Translations under genes and position numbers: made by a program | Notes under the pieces: generated by a model | What the model saw: the letters and a program-made list of their open reading frames with translations, nothing else | Database searches by the model: none | What the model was told of the DNA's origin: nothing | Assembly (NCBI GenBank): GCA_022376925.1 | Contig: JAIOJX010000032.1 | Span: 175,571,479 to 175,635,478 of the forward strand | Direction: 5' to 3' | DNA: 64,000 bases | Source: Tragulus kanchil | Lineage: Eukaryota; Chordata; Mammalia; Artiodactyla; Tragulidae | Shown: positions 56,158 to 64,000 of the stretch, piece by piece | How positions within the stretch are numbered: position 1 is the first letter of the stretch | Layout: every line of letters begins with the position of its first letter

Positions 56158-56302
56158 TCTAGTTCCCAGGAAAAGTTCACTTTTAATGAAAACCATTTGA
56201 TTCATCAAATAAAGTTTTTTACCTCCTACACTTAATGAACTATTTTAAGTCTTCTCTTTCCTTAGACACCTACTGTTCCTATTAATTCTGATACACTATC
56301 AG

Positions 56303-56663
56303 TTCTCATTATAACACCCTTGGAAGAATGAGTGCCTTTTCCAACAAGCAGAATGTGAGGCCCCAGGAAAAGTAAGGAAATCGGAGTCTTTCTAGCTCCC
56401 TCATGACCTAAATGGTATTTTCCTGAGTAATGCTCTCTGAGTTACCATGTATGTATCACAACAGTCCTACCTGAAGCAGTTGATTTATGTAACAATGATG
56501 TCTTGCTTTAGTTAGATATGTCTGCATGTTCCCTAGGGAGGGCTCCCATGTCTAACAAAACCTAAGGACACAAAAGAAGAGAGAGCCTCAACTGTGTTTT
56601 TCCGTGGAATTCCAAGGATGATGAAAGGAATCTTGGAAGATGTGAATTTGGTTCTTTCGCTGT
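56303..56663. other. Noncoding stretch, no gene seen
   Basis: Single-copy. Nothing recognisable. Confidence 0.5.
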
Positions 56664-56871
56664 TGTTGTTTAGTCGCTAACTCACATCCAACTCTTTCGT
56701 GATCTCATGCACTGTGGCCTGCCAGGCTTCTCCATCCATGGAATTTTCCAGGCAAGAACACTGGAGTAGGTTGCCATTGTCTTCTCCAGGGGGTCTCCTG
56801 ACCCAAGGATCAAACCCATGTGTCGTGCATTGGCAGGCTGATTCTTTGTCACTGCACTCCAGGGACAACCC
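56664..56871 (-). mobile_element. Bov-tA SINE, antisense
   Basis: 'ttgttgtttagtcgctaact', 'caagaacactggagtaggtt', 'caaggatcaaacccatgtgt', closing 'ctccagggacaaccc'. Full length. Confidence 0.9.
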
Positions 56872-57394
56872 TTTCTTTTGCTGCTAGTCACTAAACATCC
56901 TCAAGACCCTAGTCTGTAGAAGAATGTTGGAATTTCTCCTCTCAAAGTTGTGCAGGTGAAATGGAACCTCTTCTGACACTTTGCATTACAAGGGAGTCAT
57001 GGATATTAGCGACAAATGCTAGTTCCTGCCTCTGTAAGACTATTGGGAAGGTATTTCCCAAATTCTTCAAGCAAATCTAATATGACTTTGCTGGTATGGG
57101 AGCACACTGTGAAGGTCTCTTACTGCCTGTAGCGAGACTAGGTGGAGCAGAAAAGAACATGAAATCAAGAACAAGGATAAGATAGAATAATTGCTTGAGG
57201 TTTGAGTTTCATTGATACTTGATTGTTCTTTCTTTTGGGTAAGTTTGTGTGTGCATTTCAGTTTAAGTGAGTAAATGAATTGAAAAAAAAAAAAAATTCC
57301 CCCAAATGATGCCCATTGTGTTTCTCCAGTAATCATCTGTCAAGGAAAGTGCATGATGTAGTGAGTTCACACTGCCTGTAAAGGTGAAATAATG

Positions 57395-57535
57395 GGGTCT
57401 GTCTTTACCACACAAGCTGGGGAACTTGTGTCAAGTTTCTTCAAATCTCCAAACCTCAGCTTCCTGGGGAGAAGGGACAAATTCTGTTTCCCCACAGTGC
57501 TGTGAATAGGATAAGCTGAGTGGATGCACTGAAAA
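57395..57535 (+). mobile_element. MIR-like fragment (D22 copy 1)
   Basis: 'gctggggaacttgtgtcaag', 'tttcttcaaatctccaaacc' and 'tcagcttcctggggagaagg' match the MIR core order. Duplicated at 58511-58651. Confidence 0.5.
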
Positions 57536-58510
57536 AACAATGGTGATGACTATTAAAGTCTAGTTAACAGATGACTCTTTCTACTAAATGTAGCAAAATA
57601 TCACATTCTTTGAACACAGACAAGAGTTTTAAAAGTGCTCTTACACGTGTTTACTCATCTACAGTCATAGCAGAATTGTTCATGGTGATAGAGTATGGAA
57701 CTGTGGACTGGATCAGCCTTCCAGTCTTATCTGAGAGTCCCCGGGGGTCCATCTTCTGGGTGTTCCCTAACTTCTCCTTGCTGGACGCAGAGAAGACCCA
57801 ATAGCAGGTTCAGATCTGCCCTTTCTTTTCAACTTTTATTTTTTCTTTTTTTTCTTAGGCACTTGGTCCCAACTGCAGATGCCTAGAGGAACTGAGATAT
57901 TCTTTTCGTGTCTTAGGAAAGTTATTTTTTGGGGGGAGGGATGAAAGGGGGGTACTTTATAGGCCAACATGAAATAAAAAAAAATTCCTTTTATGAAAGC
58001 TATCCATCAAATGTCAAGGATAATAATCAATTTTCTGTCACAATGAACTGATAAAAGCTTTCAGTAATAATGTCATGGGGAAAAATTTGTGTTGGAACTC
58101 GAAATGCACAGCCCTGATATCAAACGAATTCATAAAAGCTCGGTGCCGCTGTAAGACTATTGGGAAGGTATTTCCCAAATTCTTCAAGCAAATCTAATAT
58201 GACTTTGCTGGTATGGGAGCACACTGTGAAGGTCTCTTACTGCCTGTAGCGAGACTAGGTGGAGCAGAAAAGAACATGAAATCAAGAACAAGGATAAGAT
58301 AGAATAATTGCTTGAGGTTTGAGTTTCATTGATACTTGATTGTTCTTTCTTTTGGGTAAGTTTGTGTGTGCATTTCAGTTTAAGTGAGTAAATGAATTGA
58401 AAAAAAAAAAAATTCCCCCAAATGATGCCCATTGTGTTTCTCCAGTAATCATCTGTCAAGGAAAGTGCATGATGTAGTGAGTTCACACTGCCTGTAAAGG
58501 TGAAATAATG

Positions 58511-58651
58511 GGATCTGTCTTTACCACACAAGCTGGGGAACTTGTGTCAAGTTTCTTCAAATCTCCAAACCTCAGCTTCCTGGGGAGAAGGGACAAATTC
58601 TGTTTCCCCACAGTGCTGTGAATAGGATAAGCTGAGTGGATGCACTGAAAA
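58511..58651 (+). mobile_element. MIR-like fragment (D22 copy 2)
   Basis: Duplicate of 57395-57535. Confidence 0.5.
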
Positions 58652-59169
58652 AACAATGGTGATGACTATTAAAGTCTAGTTAACAGATGACTCTTTCTAC
58701 TAAATGTAGCAAAATATCACATTCTTTGAACACAGACAAGAGTTTTAAAAGTGCTCTTACACGTGTTTACTCATCTACAGTCATAGCAGAATTGTTCATG
58801 GTGATAGAGTATGGAACTGTGGACTGGATCAGCCTTCCAGTCTTATCTGAGAGTCCCCGGGGGTCCATCTTCTGGGTGTTCCCTAACTTCTCCTTGCTGG
58901 ACGCAGAGAAGACCCAATAGCAGGTTCAGATCTGCCCTTTCTTTTCAACTTTTATTTTTTCTTTTTTTTCTTAGGCACTTGGTCCCAACTGCAGATGCCT
59001 AGAGGAACTGAGATATTCTTTTCGTGTCTTAGGAAAGTTATTTTTTGGGGGGAGGGATGAAAGGGGGGTACTTTATAGGCCAACATGAAATAAAAAAAAA
59101 TTCCTTTTATGAAAGCTATCCATCAAATGTCAAGGATAATAATCAATTTTCTGTCACAATGAACTGATA

Positions 59170-59720
59170 AAAGCTTTCAGTAATAATGTCATGGGGGGAA
59201 AAATTTGTGTTGGAACTCGAAATGCACAGCCCTGATATCAAACGAATTCATAAAAGCTCGGTGCCGCTGTAGCCCTCGGAGGCATGACAAAATACAATTT
59301 CTCTTCCACAGGATATGGAATAATTCCTCCGTTTTTTATTTTTACACTGAGAGGAGCAAAAGGAAATCTGAATTTCAAAAAAAAAAAATATTACACAATC
59401 CCGCTTTTGCAGGGGAACATTAGTGATCATTTTGGCCGCTGATATCAGAAACCGTTCTGGTGATTTCTCTCACATCATGCAAATGGCCGCATAATGCCTG
59501 CTCGTCTTAGAATGTAAAATCAAATCAGCATTCTAATGCTACAAGCCGGTGATGAGCTTGGGAATAAATATGCAGGAGCGCATAAAAAAAATCAAGGCAA
59601 TCAAGAGGAGCCAGCGTCCTTGCTCGGACTATAAATCTTTGTCTATTTCAATCGTAGGGCTGGCCGAATCAGTGTAAAATTCCAGCGGGGATGTCATCAA
59701 TTTCTGTTAACCTCTCTATT
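59170..59720 (+). promoter_or_regulatory. Candidate conserved noncoding element
   Basis: About 550 bases without any repeat signature, with more CpG than the surroundings and many homeodomain/POU-like words: an octamer ATGCAAAT (59477-59484), several 'ataat', 'cataaa' and 'taatg' words. The composition resembles deeply conserved developmental enhancers. No usable open frame. I cannot test conservation here, so this is an inference from texture; the first 100 bases also occur at 58055-58153 through D22. Confidence 0.35.
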
Positions 59721-60306
59721 CCTCTTTGTGTTGGCTCTGGGGTGATGGATTGGTTTTGTCACTTCTGCTCCGTTCACAGTGTGTTAACATGGAAGGGTGC
59801 AGGCAGGTTATGAGCAAAGGTTACTGCTGCTCCAGCCCTGACCCTCCCTGCCTCTCTGCTGTGGTATCACAGGTCTCCTTCTGTCTGGGCAGCAAGAGGT
59901 CTCCTTTGGTTCCTGGATGGTCAGCTCAAAGATCACAGGTGGACTAGTCCACTGCTGAATTCAACGAAGCCTAACCCTATCCCTAACCCTCCTAAAGTGA
60001 AAATAGCCCTGTTGATTGATCTTCTGAAGGAACGGCTGGCAGTGTATTAACATAGGAGAAGGAACAAGTTAGGATCCTGGGCTCCAAACAGACCACAGGC
60101 TCTGAATTTCTGCACGGCCTGAGATACAGCTGTGTCTCTCCTGGTGTCACTTTCCAAACTGTTCCTGGCTTTTTCCAGCCAGAAGGCTACAGTTCTTTCC
60201 GATGATTCTAATGGATTTGAAGTCTCTGTTTCACACAGAGGTTCACGGCAACACATTGTAACACCTGGCCTGAATGAACACATAAACATGGACCAGTAAG
60301 CCTAGA
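59721..60306. other. Noncoding stretch with a telomere-like patch
   Basis: Single-copy DNA. At 59970-59992 there are three imperfect CCCTAA-type units. Short frames (73 and 80 codons) have no recognisable content. Confidence 0.5.
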
Positions 60307-60482
60307 TGGTGTTGTTCAGTTGCTAGGTTGTGCCGACTCTTTGGGCTGTAGCGTGCTAGGCTTCCCTGTTCTTCACTGTCTCCCAGAGTTGACTCAAACT
60401 CATATCCACTGAGTTGGTGATGCTATCCAACCATCTCATCCTCTGTTGTCCCTTCTCCTCCTGCCTTCTGTCTTCCCCATTA
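60307..60482 (-). mobile_element. BovB LINE 3' end, antisense
   Basis: 'gttcagttgctaggttgtgc', 'actgtctcccagagttgact', 'caaactcatatccactgagt', 'catctcatcctctgttgtcc'. Terminal BovB fragment. Confidence 0.85.
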
Positions 60483-60587
60483 GCTATCTTTATGTTCATT
60501 CTCACAGCATTCAAAGTCCATGATGTCAAGGTTGCAAGACCAAGTATTTTTGATATAGCTGCTATTGTTATTAACATATAGATTATA

Positions 60588-60752
60588 CCTGTGCTGTTCA
60601 ATGCTATAATCACTGGTCACTTGTGGTTATTTCCATTTTGAAGTCATTAACACAAAATCAAATTGAAAATTCAGTTCTTCTTTTCACTATCCATATTGCA
60701 AAATGCCTAATAGTCATCTCTGACTCATGGATACTCTATTAGACAGCACAGG
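60588..60752. mobile_element. hAT-like nonautonomous DNA transposon with terminal inverted repeats
   Basis: The left end CCTGTGCTGTTCAATG (60588-60603) and right end TATTAGACAGCACAGG (60737-60752) are inverted repeats matching at 13 of 16 positions. Internal AT-rich body about 130 bases. Same family as 28103-28276. Typical of short palindromic mammalian MER elements. Confidence 0.65.
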
Positions 60753-61050
60753 CATTCAACATTTCCATCATCATAGAAAACTCTATGGGGCAGACTGCCT
60801 TTATCTAAATGGGTCTGTGCCTTTCAAAGCATTCACTAAGGGAAGCCAGATACTTATTTCAATACCGTTGCCATCGTTGAAACATGGGAGTTTAGTTATA
60901 CAGCTATTAATCAAAGATGAGCCATGTTCATAAGGTAATGGCTTGCTTGGAGACTGATTCAAAAGGAATTCCAAAGATGTTTCAAGCCTGTTTTGAATGC
61001 TGGCAAAGTTACTGAAATAAGTATGATAGAAAGAGCCTGTGGGCATTTGT
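60753..61050. other. Noncoding stretch, no gene seen
   Basis: Overlapping short frames on both strands (68 and 125 codons) lack domains; the minus frame runs into a MIR and is not called. Confidence 0.5.
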
Positions 61051-61054
61051 TTCA

Positions 61055-61215
61055 GATGGATTTGAATTCCAGACACAAATCTGACATGTCCTAATGCCAA
61101 GATCTTGGAAAGTTCATTGAAACCTCTGAGCCTCAGTTTTCTCATGAGTGATATATGAAATAATAATACCTTATTCATAAGACTTTTTGCCCTAAAGTTT
61201 AAGAGATAACATTGT
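61055..61215 (+). mobile_element. MIR SINE fragment
   Basis: 'gatttgaattccagacacaa', 'cctctgagcctcagttttct' and 'catgagtgatatatgaaata' with 'taataccttattcataagac' follow the MIR consensus order over about 160 bases. Confidence 0.65.
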
Positions 61216-61496
61216 AAAGAAATCTAGGAGGATACATCAAGCAGAGTGGGACTTAAAACATTTTTGCTCACATGACATGAAAATTGCTACATTCCCCATC
61301 TTCAAAGAAGTCTTGCACTAAAAGAGTCATTGCCATGGTAATTTTTAATTACCAGAACATGGAACCAAGGGCCGACTATCCACCTTGGTGTAGTAGTTGT
61401 GATTTCCTTATTTTGAAGTGAGCTAGTGCAGGTGGGTCTTCTCCTGATTCACCTTCCATCTCAACACCTGAAGCCAAGCCTTCCTTGATGGCCAGG

Positions 61497-63717
61497 ATCA
61501 CCAGTTGTATGCCTGGCTCTACATGAACTGGCAGATCAGCCATAGCTTCAGCAGGACGTCTATGGGGGTCAGTTCCAGGATGCTGTCAACTGGAATAGCA
61601 GTCCCCTGGGACCTCACATGAGTGTATCAGTCAAGTCATCCATGTCCCCAGGACTCAATACCCTTTATTTCCAGGAGAATTTGAGCTACATGTGCAAAAA
61701 GTGTGCTTCTGATCAATCCCCTCTGGCTCTGAAGAGTCTTGATGATCCACTCTAGTCTCTGCACATGGAGCCTGTTCAGTCACTTAGTATTCAGCCTGCA
61801 TCTCCCCACCAGAGCCAATATGAGCTCTCCGGTGTGGCTGAGGTGGGACATCCTGCAAAAGCTTGAAGCTTAGAGATTGAGTTTTCTTCATGGAGTCAGA
61901 ACATTTCCCCCTCTGGGTAGCATGTTCAGGTTGTTTGTATCTTGAACCACAGATCTTTGTCCTGTGTGTGGTGAGTGATCTTAAAATGGAAATATCTGAT
62001 ATATGTTAGGTAAAAGTGAATGAATCTTAGATATTAATATTATTATACAACAGGCTAAGATCTTACCAGTGTCCAGAAGACTAGTATGTCTGATAAAATA
62101 GAGATATTATTTAATGACTATTTAAGACTCATGGATAATTAACAAATGTGTTAACATATGGTTGCCCTATTATCTTGTTCTAAGATTTAATGCTAGTGGT
62201 CAAATACATGGAGTAAACAGGATTAAAGGAAAGTAAATAAAACAGAAGGAAGGGAAAATGATGTTGGTGTCAATGCACATTAGAGATATCAATGACAAAT
62301 AATTAAGACTAAAAATGCTTCTATAACAGCAGCATTGTGCTGAAGTTTTATCACAGGTCTATAATTTGCCTATCTTATTCTTAAACTTCACAACCTATTT
62401 TTGTTATGCTAACCAATGCTGAAAGAGGTTGTTGTTGTTTTTTAGTCACTAAGTAGTGTCCAACTTGTTTGCAACCCCATGGACGGTAGCCCACTTGGCT
62501 CCTCTGTCCATGGGATTTCCTAGGCAACTAATACTAGAATGGGTAACCATTTACATCTCTGGGGGATCTTCCTGATTCAGGGATTGAACCGAAATCTGTT
62601 ACATTGAATCACCAGTTGTATGCCTGGCTCTACATGAACTGGCAGATCAGCCATAGCTTCAGCAGGACGTCTATGGGGGTCAGTTCCAGGATGCTGTCAA
62701 CTGGAATAGCAGTCCCCTGGGACCTCACATGAGTGTATCAGTCAAGTCATCCATGTCCCCAGGACTCAATACCCTTTATTTCCAGGAGAATTTGAGCTAC
62801 ATGTGCAAAAAGTGTGCTTCTGATCAATCCCCTCTGGCTCTGAAGAGTCTTGATGATCCACTCTAGTCTCTGCACATGGAGCCTGTTCAGTCACTTAGTA
62901 TTCAGCCTGCATCTCCCCACCAGAGCCAATATGAGCTCTCCGGTGTGGCTGAGGTGGGACATCCTGCAAAAGCTTGAAGCTTAGAGATTGAGTTTTCTTC
63001 ATGGAGTCAGAACATTTCCCCCTCTGGGTAGCATGTTCAGGTTGTTTGTATCTTGAACCACAGATCTTTGTCCTGTGTGTGGTGAGTGATCTTAAAATGG
63101 AAATATCTGATATATGTTAGGTAAAAGTGAATGAATCTTAGATATTGATATTATTATACAACAGGCTAAGATCTTACCAGTGTCCAGAAGACTAGTATGT
63201 CTGATAAAATAGAGATATTATTTAATGACTATTTAAGACTCATGGATAATTAACAAATGTGTTAACATATGGTTGCCCTATTATCTTGTTCTAAGATTTA
63301 ATGCTAGTGGTCAAATACATGGAGTAAACAGGATTAAAGGAAAGTAAATAAAACAGAAGGAAGGGAAAATGATGTTGGTGTCAATGCACATTAGAGATAT
63401 CAATGACAAATAATTAAGACTAAAAATGCTTCTATAACAGCAGCATTGTGCTGAAGTTTTATCACAGGTCTATAATTTGCCTATCTTATTCTTAAACTTC
63501 ACAACCTATTTTTGTTATGCTAACCAATGCTGAAAGAGGTTGTTGTTGTTTTTTAGTCACTAAGTAGTGTCCAACTTGTTTGCAACCCCATGGACGGTAG
63601 CCCACTTGGCTCCTCTGTCCATGGGATTTCCTAGGCAACTAATACTAGAATGGGTAACCATTTACATCTCTGGGGGATCTTCCTGATTCAGGGATTGAAC
63701 CGAAATCTGTTACATTG
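61497..63717. repeat. Direct duplication D23 (61497-62606 / 62608-63717)
   Basis: Offset 1111. One internal A/G difference ('gatattaatatt' versus 'gatattgatatt'). Copy 1 ends inside a Bov-tA at 'ctgttacattg', where copy 2 continues into the rest of the SINE. Boundary near 62608. Confidence 0.95.
62430..62606 (-). mobile_element. Bov-tA SINE, antisense, cut at the D23 boundary
   Basis: 'ttgttgttttttagtcacta', 'ctcctctgtccatgggattt' and 'gattcagggattgaaccg'. The head is missing because the contig ends here. Confidence 0.85.
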
Positions 63718-63759
63718 GCCGGCAGATTCTTTACTAGCAAGCCATCGGGGAAGCCCCCT
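63541..63759 (-). mobile_element. Bov-tA SINE, antisense, complete (D23 copy 2)
   Basis: Same element as 62430-62606 but complete, closing with the head complement 'gccatcggggaagcccc'. Confidence 0.9.
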
Positions 63760-64000
63760 CAAAGAGCTTTCTATAGTGAGTTTTATATGTTAACCTGAGT
63801 TTTCTAAAGAAGGCCCTGATGTCTGATAAAATAATTTCTAGGCATGTCTGTGAGGGTGTCTCTGGAAGAGATTCACATTTGAATCAGTAGAAAGAGGAAA
63901 GAAGATTGCCTTCCCTAAAGGCAACAAGAATCATTTAGTTCCTTAAGAATGAAAATAGAACAAAATTGGGGGAAAAATGGCAAATTTGCTCTCTCTGAGG
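63760..64000 (+). other. Noncoding end with an old LTR-like scrap
   Basis: 'gcatgtctgtgagggtgtct' with 'gagattcacatttgaatcag' (63843-63890) resembles the old repeat at 46320-46460. Nothing else is recognised up to the window edge. Confidence 0.45.

Larger units (their letters stand above)
54115..56302. repeat. Direct duplication D21 (54115-55191 / 55226-56302)
   Basis: Offset 1111, with the interior apparently identical. Bases 55192-55225 after copy 1 are an unmatched tail. The first 460 bases are also in D20, so they occur three times (52900, 54115, 55226). Boundary near 55226. Confidence 0.95.
57032..59271. repeat. Direct duplication D22 (57032-58153 / 58149-59271)
   Basis: Offset 1116-1117. 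Internal differences: 'ggggtctgtc' versus 'gggatctgtc', and the G-run 'catggggaaaaat' versus 'catggggggaaaaa'. Copy 1 ends at 'gtgccgctgta', where copy 2 continues 'gccctcggagg'. Boundary near 58149. Confidence 0.95.

Noticed and set aside
60801..61178. 125-codon minus-strand frame in single-copy DNA
   Set aside because: Its start lies in an antisense MIR and I see no domain or splice context. Kept as non-coding.
61328..61345. TTGCCATGGTAA, a loose RFX-like palindrome
   Set aside because: Too many mismatches from the RFX consensus and isolated.
1660..63717. A new class of tandemly amplified element or a gene-amplification system with ~1.1 kb units
   Set aside because: The 23 units share no sequence with each other, lack common ends or target duplications, and their mismatches cluster at the ends. 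An assembly overlap explains all of this.
1..64000. CRISPR array, operons, tRNA or rRNA genes
   Set aside because: The direct repeats have no short-repeat/spacer periodicity. The tRNA-like pieces are SINE heads, not tRNA genes, and the DNA is clearly mammalian.

Overview
This window is noncoding DNA from a ruminant nuclear genome (cattle, bison, buffalo, sheep, goat or deer relative; I cannot resolve the species). The diagnosis rests on repeats: many Bov-tA/Bov-A SINEs, 3' fragments of the BovB (RTE) LINE, CHR-type tRNA SINEs shared by cetartiodactyls, ruminant-type L1 3' ends, and older mammalian repeats (MLT1 LTR, MIR, L1M, hAT fossils). I found no convincing protein-coding exon. The longest open frames (about 100-140 codons) lie in SINEs, microsatellites or artificial junctions, and none shows a recognisable cellular domain.

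The dominant structure is not a gene. At least 23 times, a block of about 1.06-1.22 kb is followed directly, or after at most about 50 unmatched bases, by a near-identical direct copy. The 23 blocks are unrelated to each other except where neighbours chain. Between copies, differences are concentrated at the block ends (homopolymer and one-base indels, short unmatched tails), with about one or fewer internal substitutions per kb and different microsatellite lengths. The simplest reading is a chain of about 24 sequence contigs (roughly 1.8-5 kb each) placed end to end without collapsing their overlaps and without N gaps. About 25.7 kb (about 40%) of the window would then be redundant, and the real locus would be about 38 kb. 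Anything counted in this window should be counted once per unique block.

Layout. 1-1659: AT-rich DNA with a CHR SINE bounded by perfect 15-bp target duplications. 1660-15845: seven duplications (six chained from 4073) carrying Bov-tA SINEs, an old LTR-like repeat, MIR-like pieces and a BovB 3' end. 15846-19210: old L1 with a nested element, partly duplicated. 19336-26522: SINEs, an MLT1 LTR, a second CHR SINE and an antisense BovB. 26523-33671: BovB tail, MIR-like and hAT-like fossils, Bov-tA, L1 3' end. 33672-37055: hAT fossil and an AT-rich island with three Bov-tA copies. 37056-44160: L1 ORF2 scrap, Bov-tA, a compact RFX/CCAAT motif cluster (present three times through duplication) and a homopurine tract. 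44160-51953: MIR/L2 fragments, L1 scraps, Bov-tA, long TA runs and a CHR SINE. 51954-56302: BovB 3' end, TA runs, MIR pieces, L1 3' end. 56303-64000: Bov-tA, MIR, a repeat-free stretch near 59170-59720 that resembles a conserved noncoding element, an antisense BovB piece, a hAT-like fossil and a final duplicated block.

For biology, the two stretches most worth following are the RFX/CCAAT cluster (best copy 40089-40222) and the repeat-free block at 59170-59720. Both are inferred regulatory candidates, judged by eye only. Repeat family names come from remembered consensus features, not from a database search.
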